Origin: Kitasatospora cineracea
GTDB lineage: Bacteria; Actinomycetota; Actinomycetes; Streptomycetales; Streptomycetaceae
Reading direction: 5' to 3'
DNA length: 64,000 nucleotides
Assembly: GCF_003751605.1 (NCBI RefSeq)
Contig: NZ_RJVJ01000003.1
Span: forward strand, 62,001-126,000
Positions within the stretch are counted from its first letter, which is position 1; each line of letters opens with the position of its first letter. The notes below the pieces were generated by a model, which saw only the letters and a list, made by a program, of their open reading frames with translations, had not been told where the DNA came from and did no database searches. This document shows positions 8,536-16,189 of the stretch, one piece after another. The position numbers and the translations under genes were made by a program.

Positions 8536-9209
8536 GCGCGGTGGCGGTGGCGCCCGCCGCCACGCTGCTGATCGCCGACGACGACCCGGTGACCCGCAGC
8601 GGCCTGCGGGTCCTGCTCGCCGCGCAGCCCGGGATCACCGTGGTCGGCGAGGCCGCCGACGGCCTGGAGGCGGTCGAACAGGCCCGGCTGCTGCGGCCGG
8701 ACGTGGTGCTGATGGACGTGCGGATGCCGCGCTGCGACGGCATCGCGGCCACCCGGCGGATCCTCGCCGAGGTGCCGGAGCCGCCCAGGGTCATGGTGAT
8801 CACCACGTTCGAGAACGACGGCCACGTCACCGCCGCGCTCGGCGCCGGGGCCAGCGGGTTCGTCCTCAAGCGCCTGCCGGTGGACCGGATCGCCCGGGCG
8901 GTGCGGACCGTCGCCGCGGGCGAGGAGATCCTCTTCCCGGCCGACCTGCGCCGGATGGTCACCGCCCGCCCGCTGGACTCCGGGCGGGCCCTGCCGGACG
9001 CGGGCCTGACGCCCCGTGAGGAGGCCGTGCTCCGGCTGATGGCCACCGGGCGCTCCAACCCCGACATCGCGCACGCGCTCACCGTCAGCCCCGAGACCGT
9101 CAAGACCCACGTCGGCAACGTCCTGACCAAGCTCGGCGCCCAGAACCGCACCCACGCTGTGGTCATCGCCTACGAATCCGGCCTGGTCGTCCCGGGCCTG
9201 CCCGGCTGA
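8532..9209 (+). CDS. NarL/FixJ-family response regulator
   Basis: 225 residues from GTG 8532, which overlaps the kinase stop by four bases and implies translational coupling. The receiver domain (about 10-130) has the acidic pair in IADDDPVTRSGL, phosphoacceptor D62 in VLMDVRMP, the Thr in ITTF and Lys in VLKR. The C-terminal LuxR-type HTH begins LTPREEAVLRLMATG, with recognition-helix region VSPETVKTHVGNVLTKL. It should be phosphorylated by the upstream kinase and may bind the dyads at 7239-7281. Confidence 0.93.
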   Translation: MSAVAVAPAATLLIADDDPVTRSGLRVLLAAQPGITVVGEAADGLEAVEQARLLRPDVVLMDVRMPRCDGIAATRRILAEVPEPPRVMVITTFENDGHVTAALGAGASGFVLKRLPVDRIARAVRTVAAGEEILFPADLRRMVTARPLDSGRALPDAGLTPREEAVLRLMATGRSNPDIAHALTVSPETVKTHVGNVLTKLGAQNRTHAVVIAYESGLVVPGLPG

Positions 9210-9297
9210 ACCGCCCGGGCCGGGCGGCCCCGGGAACTGGCAGGATGGCCGCTCAGGAACGGGAACAGGGGCGGGAACGGCGGAAGGGCGGGGACGG

Positions 9298-10215
9298 GTG
9301 GGCGGCTGGGAGCGGGCGCTGGACGCGGCGGGGGTGCGGGAGCCCGCGCTGCGGGAGGCGTACGGGCGGCAGCGGGCGGAAGTGGCGGCGTACAAGCGGG
9401 AGGTCGCGCTGGCCGCCGGGCTGCTGCTGCCGCCCGCGACGCTGCCGCACGTAATCGCCGCGACCGCGTTCATGCACCGCACCGACGACCTGCTGGACAG
9501 CGGGCCGCCCGCCACCCGCCGGGCCGCGGCCGACCGCTGGCGCGCGGAGGTCGCCGCGGCGCTCCGGGACGGCCGCACCGACCGGCCGGACCTGCGGCCG
9601 CTGCTGAACAGCGTCGAGGCCCGGCCGGTGCTGCGCGGGCGGGTGCTGGACTTCCTGGCCGCCGCGGACGCCGACCTGGACTTCGCGGGCTTCGCCACCG
9701 AGGCCGACTACCAGGACTACCTGGACGGGTACTCGCTGCCGGGCTTCATGGTCGTCGCCGCGCTGCTCGGCCCGGACGGCGACCAGCGCGCCTACCTGGC
9801 GGCCTGCCGGACCTTCATTGACGCCTGCCAGCGGCTCGACTTCGTCAACGACCTCGCCGAGGACCTCGCCGGCGGCCGCCTCCCCCTGCCCCGGCAGACC
9901 CTGGCCGAGCACGGCGTCACCCGCGCCGACCTGGAACGGGGCGAGGCCACCCCGGCGGTGCGGGCCCTGCTCGGGGCGCTGCTGGACCGGGCCGACCGGG
10001 ACCGGGCCGCCGGACGGACCCTCGCCGGGCTGGTGGCGCCCGCGCACCGGCCGATGGTCCGCTGCCTGGTCGGCGTCGAGCAGCTCACCGCCACCGCCGC
10101 CCGGGCCGACCCCGGCGCGTTGCTGCGCCGCCCGGCGAGCCCCGCCAAGCCCGCGCTGCTGCGGCTGCTGGGCCGCGAGTACCTGCGGGCCCGGCGGGTG
10201 CGGCGGGCGGACTGA
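9298..10215 (+). CDS. Squalene/phytoene synthase family protein
   Basis: 305 residues of the all-alpha trans-isoprenyl diphosphate synthase (head-to-head) fold. The first Asp-rich motif is D63-D-L-L-D67 within FMHRTDDLLD and the second is N184-D-L-A-E-D189 within RLDFVNDLAEDLAGGRLPLP. GYSLPGF matches the family's conserved helix. GTG 9298 has GGAAGG about 10 nt before it. It stands alone, without hopanoid (hpn) or carotenoid (crt) genes nearby, so its product cannot be assigned. It may condense two C15 or C20 diphosphates, or be a divergent regulator of prenyl flux. Confidence 0.82.
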   Translation: MGGWERALDAAGVREPALREAYGRQRAEVAAYKREVALAAGLLLPPATLPHVIAATAFMHRTDDLLDSGPPATRRAAADRWRAEVAAALRDGRTDRPDLRPLLNSVEARPVLRGRVLDFLAAADADLDFAGFATEADYQDYLDGYSLPGFMVVAALLGPDGDQRAYLAACRTFIDACQRLDFVNDLAEDLAGGRLPLPRQTLAEHGVTRADLERGEATPAVRALLGALLDRADRDRAAGRTLAGLVAPAHRPMVRCLVGVEQLTATAARADPGALLRRPASPAKPALLRLLGREYLRARRVRRAD

Positions 10216-10222
10216 CGGGGCG

Positions 10223-10330
10223 TCAGGTGGTGGCGGGCGGCGGGTGGCGGGTGGTGATGCCGACCAGGGCCAGGGCCAGGTCGAGGCCGGAGCGGAACTG
10301 CTCGGGGTCGTCGTGCTCGCGCAGCTCGGC
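10223..10330 (-). pseudogene. C-terminal remnant of a TetR-family regulator
   Basis: Reading leftwards, about 35 codons with near-perfect GC3 end at TGA 10223-10225. They read ELREHDDPEQFRSGLDLALALVGI plus a short tail, the usual last helix of TetR/AcrR C-terminal domains. Upstream in this frame the homology stops at about 10330, where the opposite strand becomes the better coding frame. The DNA-binding part is missing, so it cannot work. Confidence 0.6.
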
Positions 10331-10489
10331 GGCGTCACCCTGATCGGCGACGCCGCGCGCGAGGCGGAGATGTTCGCGCGCAGCGCCGCCGAGGCGGCCG
10401 ACGCCGCCGAACTGCACGAGCTGATGCTCGGCCCGAGCGCTCCGCACGGCCTGATCGCCCTGTTCGAAGGGGCGGGGGAGGGGTGCTGA
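10318..10489 (+). pseudogene. C-terminal remnant of an FAD-dependent monooxygenase
   Basis: About 55 codons ending at TGA 10487-10489. GGVTLIGDAA matches the GRVTLLGDAAH flavin-binding motif of PHBH/TetX-like monooxygenases. It jumps straight to EMFARSAAEAADAAELHELMLGPSAPHGL, which resembles the end of such proteins, so the stretch normally in between is deleted. No start and no N-terminal dinucleotide fold are present. Next to the TetR tail it looks like a collapsed divergent regulator/monooxygenase pair. Confidence 0.55.
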
Positions 10490-10500
10490 GCGGCGGGGGC

Positions 10501-12782
10501 TCAGCCCGGGTGCTGTTCGGTCATGGTCGCCCCGGCCGCCGTCCGGGGCAGCAGAAAGGCGCTGCGCGGCAGGCCGCCGTCGGCCGGGCGCGGGCCCTCG
10601 GCGGCGGACGGCTCGGTGCCCTGGAACAGGTCGACCGGCTTGCCGTCCCAACTGTTGCCGCTGGAGCGGGAGTTCGCCCCGCGCTGGACGTCCCGGCCGT
10701 TGTCGAGGGCGGCGTTGGCGGTGAGCACGGCCGCCGCGTCCGGCAGGTAGAAGCCGGACAGCAGGTTGCGGAAGGCCGAGTTGCCGGTCAGCCGCAGCGC
10801 GCCCGGGTTGCCCTCGTCGTTGAAGCCCAGGCCGGAGTTGTCCCAGGCCGCGTTGTTGACCACCAGGTGCGCCACCGCGGCGCGGCCGTTGCCGCCGCCC
10901 AGGGTGAAGCCGTTGCCGTTGCCGTACGACCAGTTGCTGTCCACCGTCACCGGGCTGGTGAACCCGCCCAGGTCCAGGCCGTCGGTGGCGTTGGTGCGGA
11001 ACCGGTTGCCGCGCACCAGGTTGCCCTCGCCCGAGCCGAAGGTGAGGCCCAGTCCGATGCCCGCCTTGCCGTCGGGGCCCGGTTGTCGAAGAAGTCGCTG
11101 TCCAGGACGGAGTTGCCGCTCGTCCCGGCGTCCCGCAGCAGCAGCCCCGAGCGGGCGTTGCCGTGGAACGCGACGTGCTGGAACACCGTGGAGCGGCAGC
11201 CGCTGCACACCCAGCCGTGCCCCTTCGCGCCGCGCAGCTCCAGGTCCCGGACGGTCCAGAACCCGCCGGTCTGGGTGACCGCCCAGGCCGAGGCGTCCAG
11301 CGCGGAGGCGTCCAGCACCGGGTGCTCGTCGCGGTAGCCGGAGAGCGTGATCCGCTGCCCGTCGGCGCCCGCCGTGCTGATGCCCACCGGCGCGGCCAGC
11401 CGGTAGGTGCCGCCGCGCAGCGCGATGCTCTGCCCCGGCCGGACGGCCGCCGCGGCCCGGGTCAGGGTGGCGAACGGGTGCGCCAGCGAGCCGTCCGCGT
11501 CGTCCGAGCCGTCCGGCGCGACGTACAGGTCCGCCGACGCCAGGCCCGGCCCGGCCGGGGGCGAGTCCGGCCCGGACCCGGCCGGGGACGCGGACACCGG
11601 GGCGGTGGCGGGCGGCGCGGACGCGCCGGAGAGCGCCTCGGCGGCGGCCGGGCCGTCCGCGACGACCGGGGAGGGCGAGACGGCCGGGACGGCCGGGACG
11701 GCCGGGGCGGCCGACGGGTGCGGGGCGGGGGAGTCCGCCGACCACGGCGCCAGCGCCAGCAGCACCGTGACCGCCACCGCCGCCGCGACGCCCGCCGTGG
11801 TCCAGGAGGCCGTCCGGGCCACCGCGCTGCCGCCGCCTGCCGTGCCACCGCCTGCTGCGCTGCCGCCGCCTGCCGTGCCGCCGCTGCCCGCTGCGCCGTT
11901 GCCGGTTGCCGCGCCGCTCCCGCCGCCGCTGCCGGCCGCTGCGCCGCCCGCGCCGGGGCCGGCCGTCGCGGCGGCCTTGCGCAGGGCGGCGCCCAGGCCC
12001 TCGGCGAGCCGGTCCGGGGCCAGCAGCACGCCCAGGCCGGGCAGCAGCCGTTCCGGGGCGACCAGCCCGGCCGAGCGGCCGCCGCACGCGGTGCAGGCGC
12101 GCAGGTGCCGGGCCAGCCGCTTGCGCCACACCGAGTCGGTCCGGCCGTCCCACCCTGCCGCGGCCTGTGCCAGTGCGGCGCAGCGCGGGTCGGCGTCGAG
12201 CGCCCGCACCAGTGCGCGGGCCAGCTCCAGCCGCTCCTTCATCCGCTTCAACCGGACGGCGGCGTGCGGCGGTTCGACGCCGAGCGCGTCGGCCAGCTCG
12301 GCCCGGTCGAGGTCGCCGAGCACCTCCTGCCACCACAGCGCGAGCAGGTGGCGGTCGGCCGGGTCCAACCAGGCGGTGGCGCGCACGAGTTCCCGGCGCT
12401 GGGCGGACAGTGCCAGCTCGGCGACGCTCCGCTCGGCGAAGTCGCCGTCCGGGTCGGGGGCGTCCAGCGCCTCGAAGCGGTGCGGCAGTTCGAGCACCCG
12501 GCGGCGGCCGTGCTCCTGCACCCGGCGGTAGGCGATCGCCACCAGCCAGGACCTGAAACGTTCAGGCTCGCGCAGTTCGGGCAGGCCGCGCACCGCCCGC
12601 AGCATGGTCTCCTGGGTCAGGTCGTCGGCCTCGCCCGGGCCGACCGCCCGGGCGACCAGGTGGTGCACCAGCGACAGGTGGCCGCCCAGCAGCCGCTCCA
12701 GCGCTGCCGCGTCCCCGGCCTGGGCCTCCGCCACCAGCCGCGGGACCTCGCCCTCCGGCTCCCGCCGACCGTCCGCACGCAC
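10501..12782 (-). CDS. ECF-like sigma factor fused via zinc finger and membrane helix to extracellular beta-helix; apparent frameshift
   Basis: Reading from GTG 12782 (GGGAGG 9 nt upstream; ATG 12815/12827 also possible), the product has about 760 residues. Residues 10-190 are sigma70 regions 2 and 4: DDLTQETMLRAVRGL, FRSWLVAIAYRRV and EVLGDLDRAELADALGV. Next comes an anti-sigma-like zinc finger, HLRACTACGG, then a Gly/Ala-rich linker. One membrane helix follows (about 324-346, nt 11740-11812), then a Ser/Pro stalk. From about residue 415 there is a right-handed beta-helix starting ADLYVAPDGSDDADGS, as in PL9 pectate lyases. The frame changes by -1 within the G/C run at 11074-11082: upstream coding ends DFFDNRA, downstream resumes PDGKAGIGLGLT. 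This is a one-base deletion, a sequencing error, or less likely recoding. ECF sigma factors with C-terminal extensions are known. The pectin-sensing role is inferred from the pectinases at 14.7-17.6 kb. Confidence 0.8.
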
Positions 12783-12962
12783 CGCCGCACCCCTCCCCGT
12801 CCCGACCGACCTCATCGGGGTCCGCATCCTGGCATGCCCGCGCCCGGCCCGTAAAGCGGTTCGGTGGTGGGCCCGGCCGCAGCCGGCGCCGGCTGACCCG
12901 GGATCAACCGCCGGGAACACGCCGCACAACCAGCAGAGATGCACCACATCGCACAGGTGAGA

Positions 12963-12968
12963 TATGTT
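12963..12968 (+). promoter_or_regulatory. Candidate -10 element for a leaderless murA-like transcript
   Basis: TATGTT lies exactly 6 nt before the preferred GTG start at 12975, the spacing expected when transcription starts at the first base of the start codon. No Shine-Dalgarno is present. The rest of the 192-bp divergent gap (12783-12974) shows nothing else convincing. Confidence 0.45.
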
Positions 12969-12974
12969 CGCGCA

Positions 12975-14504
12975 GTGACCGAAGACTACCTCTCCCGCAT
13001 CGGCAAGCTCGTCCGCGCCGCCCGCACCCACAAGGGCTGGACCCAGACCCAGCTCGCCGCGGCCCTCGGCACCACCCAGAGCGCGGTGGCCCGGATCGAG
13101 TCCGGCGGCCAGAACATCGGCCTGGACCTGGTCGCCCGGATCGGCGAGGCCCTGGACAGCGAGATCGTCTCGCTCGGCGTGGCCGGCCCGATGAACCTGC
13201 GGGTGGTCGGCGGCCGCACCCTCTCCGGCAGCATCGAGGTCCGCACCAGCAAGAACGCCTGCGTCGCCCTGCTCGCCGCCTCGCTGCTCACCACCGGCCG
13301 CACCACCCTGCGCCGCGCCGCCCGGATCGAGGAGGTCTACCGGCTGCTGGAGGTCCTCGCCAGCATCGGCGTGCGCCACCGCTGGACCAACGGCGGCGTC
13401 GACCTGGAGATCACCCCGCCCGCGCAGCTCGACCTCTCCGGCATGGACGAGGACGCCGCCCGCCGCACCCGCAGCATCCTGATGTTCCTCGGCCCGCTGC
13501 TGCACCGCGCCGACCGCTTCGAGATCCCCTACGCGGGCGGCTGCGACCTCGGCACCCGCACCGTCCAGCCGCACCTGTCCGCGCTGCGCCAGTTCGGCCT
13601 GCACGTCAGCGCCACCACCGGCAGCTACCGCGCCAGCGTCGACCGCGCCGTCTCCCCGCAGCGCCCCATCGTGCTGACCGAACGCGGCGACACCGTCACC
13701 GAGAACGTGCTGCTCGCCGCCGCCCGCCACCCCGGCACCACCGTCATCCGCAACGCCAGCGCCAACTACATGGTCCAGGACCTGTGCTTCTTCCTGGAAC
13801 TGCTCGGCGTCGAGGTCGAGGGCATCGGCACCACCACCCTCACCGTGCACGGCAAGGCCGTCATCGACACCGACGTCGACTACGCCCCCTCCGAGGACCC
13901 GGTGGAGGCGATGAGCCTGCTCACCGCCGCCGTCGTCACCGACTCCGAACTGACCGTCAGCCGGGTCCCGATCGAGTTCCTCGAGATCGAGCTCGCCGTC
14001 CTGGAGGAGATGGGCCTGGACTGCGAGCGCGGCCCCGAGTACCCCGCCGCCAACGGCCGCACCCGGCTCACCGACCTGACCGTGCGCCCCTCCAAGCTGG
14101 TCGCCCCGATCGACAAGATCCACCCGATGCCGTTCCCCGGCATCAACATCGACAACCTGCCGTTCTTCGCCGCGATCGCCGCCTGCGCGCACGGCTCCAC
14201 CCTGGTCCACGACTGGGTGTACGAGAACCGCTCGGTCTACCTCACCGAACTCGGCCGGGTCGGCGCCAACGTCCAGCTCATGGACCCGCACCGGGTCCTG
14301 GTCGAGGGCCCCACCCGCTGGCGCGCCGCCGAGATGATGTGCCCGCCCGCGCTGCGCCCCGCGATGGTCCTGCTGCTGGCCATGCTGGCCGCCGAGGGCA
14401 CCTCGATCCTGCGCAACGTCTACGTGATCAACCGCGGCTACGAGGACCTGGCCGCCCGCCTCAACTCGGTCGGCGCGCAGATCGAGGTCTTCCGCGACAT
14501 CTGA
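12975..14504 (+). CDS. UDP-GlcNAc 1-carboxyvinyltransferase-like protein with N-terminal HTH
   Basis: 509 residues from GTG 12975. Residues 5-70 are an XRE/Cro-type HTH: GKLVRAARTHKGWTQTQLAAAL, then TTQSAVARIESG. The rest is an EPSP-synthase-fold MurA domain beginning NLRVVGGRTLSGSIEVRTSKNA. The fosfomycin-target loop is AGGCDLGTRTVQPHL with C190 in place of MurA Cys115. The core KN motif is present (TSKNACVALLAASLL), as is the late DDLVL-equivalent region (INRGYEDLAARLNSVGA). It should transfer enolpyruvate from PEP to UDP-GlcNAc in peptidoglycan synthesis, or act as a regulator using that fold as a sensor. Similar HTH-MurA proteins occur in Streptomyces as a second copy. A longer ATG start at 12939 is possible but less likely. 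Confidence 0.88.
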   Translation: MTEDYLSRIGKLVRAARTHKGWTQTQLAAALGTTQSAVARIESGGQNIGLDLVARIGEALDSEIVSLGVAGPMNLRVVGGRTLSGSIEVRTSKNACVALLAASLLTTGRTTLRRAARIEEVYRLLEVLASIGVRHRWTNGGVDLEITPPAQLDLSGMDEDAARRTRSILMFLGPLLHRADRFEIPYAGGCDLGTRTVQPHLSALRQFGLHVSATTGSYRASVDRAVSPQRPIVLTERGDTVTENVLLAAARHPGTTVIRNASANYMVQDLCFFLELLGVEVEGIGTTTLTVHGKAVIDTDVDYAPSEDPVEAMSLLTAAVVTDSELTVSRVPIEFLEIELAVLEEMGLDCERGPEYPAANGRTRLTDLTVRPSKLVAPIDKIHPMPFPGINIDNLPFFAAIAACAHGSTLVHDWVYENRSVYLTELGRVGANVQLMDPHRVLVEGPTRWRAAEMMCPPALRPAMVLLLAMLAAEGTSILRNVYVINRGYEDLAARLNSVGAQIEVFRDI

Positions 14505-14546
14505 CGCCTGCGGTGGGAGCCGACGCGACATCGCACCAGTGCTGTA

Positions 14547-14576
14547 GGGGCCGCCCGGCCGAAGCCGGGCGGCCCC
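14547..14576 (+). terminator. Strong hairpin after the HTH-murA gene
   Basis: GGGGCCGCCCGGC (14547-14559), tetraloop CGAA, GCCGGGCGGCCCC (14564-14576): a perfect 13-bp stem 43 bp after the stop. This is the expected form of an intrinsic terminator in these bacteria. Confidence 0.88.
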
Positions 14577-14604
14577 GCCGCGTTCCCCGCCCCGGAACAT
14601 CCGC

Positions 14605-14629
14605 CGGAAAACTCGCGGAAAAGTTTCCG
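14605..14629 (+). promoter_or_regulatory. Candidate operator upstream of pectinesterase
   Basis: CGGAAAACT (14605-14613) and CGGAAAAGT (14616-14624) are direct near-repeats 11 bp apart. The second lies in the dyad GGAAA-AG-TTTCC (14617-14628). This AT-richer patch sits about 90 bp before the pectinesterase start. Confidence 0.4.
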
Positions 14630-14717
14630 TCATTCCGTCACTCCGCCCCCGTCTACCTGGGTGCTGCGGGCCGACCCGGCCGGCAGTTCGGGTTTCCCTG
14701 TACGGAGAGGCGGATCG

Positions 14718-16136
14718 ATGTCCGGAAGACTGCGGGGCGCGGCGATGGCCGCGGCGGTGCTCGGCGCGGGGACGGTGTCGGCCGTCCCGGCCGCCGCGGC
14801 GACGCTGCCGGCGGCCGGGACGTACCAGTTGGCGGTGGTGAAGAGCGGGATGTGTCTGGACGTGCCGTCGGGTTCGACGGCGTCGGGGACGAAGTTGCAG
14901 CAGTGGGGGTGCGGCAGTGGGCAGGGCAACCAGCAGTGGCGGCTGACGCCGGTGTCGGCGGGTGTCTACCAGTTGGTGAACGTGAAGAGCGGGATGTGTC
15001 TGGACGTGCCGTCGGGTTCGACGGCCAGTGGTGTGCAGGTGCAGCAGTGGGGGTGCGGGGCGGGGCAGACCAACCAGCAGTGGACGCTGATGCCGAGCGG
15101 GTCGGGGACGTTCCAGGTGGTGAGCGTGCGCAGCGGTCTGTGCCTGAGCGACCAGGGGGCGTCCACGACGGCGGGGACGGCGGTGATCCAGGAGACCTGC
15201 ACCGCCAACACCAACAAGCAGTGGGCCTTCCGTCCCGTCGGCACCGGCGCCGCGCCGACCGTCGCGCAGGACGGGACCGGCCGCTACACCACCGTGCAGG
15301 CGGCGGTCGACGCCGTCGGCACCGGCAACGCCAGCCGGGTGGTGATCACCATCAAACCCGGCACCTACCGGGAGAAGGTCACCGTCCCGGCGAACAAGCC
15401 GTACGTCACGCTGCAGGGGCTCGGCACCGGACCGGAGCAGGTGGTGCTGGTCGGCAACCGGAACGCCGGGACGTACGGGACGATGGGCAGCGCCACGGTG
15501 GTCGCGCAGGGCCACGACTTCGCCGCCGTGAACCTCACCTTCGGCAACGACTTCGACGAGAACAGCTCGGACACCGGCGACCAGGCCCTCGCGCTCTACC
15601 TGGACGCCGACCGGGCCCTGCTGGACGGCGTGCGGCTGCTCGGCGACCAGGACACCTTCCTGGTCAACGAGAGCGCCCGGACGTACGTGGTCGACTCCTA
15701 CGTCGAAGGGACGGTCGACTTCATCTACGGCGGCGGCGTCGCCGTGTTCGACCGCTGCCGGATCCACGAGAAGCGCACCACCGGCGGCCCGGTCACCGCC
15801 GCCAGCACCCCGGCCGCGCGCGCCTACGGCTTCCTGTTCTACCGCTCGACCGTCGACGGGACGACCGCCGGGAAGACCCAGCTGGGGCGGCCCTGGCGGC
15901 AGGACGCGCAGGTGGTGTACCGGGAGTCGACGCTGACGGACACCATCGCCACCGCCCAGCCCTGGACCGACATGTCCACCAGCAGCTGGCAGAAGGCCCG
16001 CTACTTCGAGTACCGCAACACCGGCGCGGGCGCGGGCGTCAACGCCAACCGCCCGCAGCTCACCGACACCCAGGCCGCCTCGTACACCCCGCAGAAGTAC
16101 CTGGCGGGCGCCGACGGCTGGAACCCCGTCCGATGA
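14718..16136 (+). CDS. Secreted pectinesterase (CE8) with N-terminal CBM13 module
   Basis: 472 residues from ATG 14718, with GGAGAGG upstream. The signal peptide is followed by a ricin-type CBM13 of three beta-trefoil units (about 34-176), each with the Q-W motif NQQW or NKQW. The CE8 beta-helix follows from PTVAQDGTGRYTTVQAAVDAV. Catalytic residues are visible: acid/base D312 in GDQDTF, nucleophile D334 in GTVDFIYG, and the Arg in GRPWR. It removes methyl groups from extracellular pectin, preparing it for the pectate lyase encoded next. The CBM13 DNA uses more TTG, TGT and GTG codons than the catalytic part, and is nearly identical to the module in the next gene. Confidence 0.93.
   Translation: MSGRLRGAAMAAAVLGAGTVSAVPAAAATLPAAGTYQLAVVKSGMCLDVPSGSTASGTKLQQWGCGSGQGNQQWRLTPVSAGVYQLVNVKSGMCLDVPSGSTASGVQVQQWGCGAGQTNQQWTLMPSGSGTFQVVSVRSGLCLSDQGASTTAGTAVIQETCTANTNKQWAFRPVGTGAAPTVAQDGTGRYTTVQAAVDAVGTGNASRVVITIKPGTYREKVTVPANKPYVTLQGLGTGPEQVVLVGNRNAGTYGTMGSATVVAQGHDFAAVNLTFGNDFDENSSDTGDQALALYLDADRALLDGVRLLGDQDTFLVNESARTYVVDSYVEGTVDFIYGGGVAVFDRCRIHEKRTTGGPVTAASTPAARAYGFLFYRSTVDGTTAGKTQLGRPWRQDAQVVYRESTLTDTIATAQPWTDMSTSSWQKARYFEYRNTGAGAGVNANRPQLTDTQAASYTPQKYLAGADGWNPVR
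14817..15248 (+). repeat. CBM13-coding direct repeat, copy 1
   Basis: 432 bp aligned without gaps to 16301-16732 at an offset of 1484 bp. I count about 15 mismatches (roughly 96% identity), most of them in one 16-bp patch after the first trefoil unit. Flanking catalytic domains are unrelated. Confidence 0.9.
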
Positions 16137-16189
16137 GCCGCCCCGGGACCGCCACACGAGAGAACACCACCACCATGGGAGGCACCACC

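Noticed and set aside
10947..16157. A 1736-codon open frame on the minus strand through the pectinase region
   Set aside because: Only its last part (the sigma/beta-helix gene) is real. The rest lies antisense to murA and the pectinases and has no domain match.
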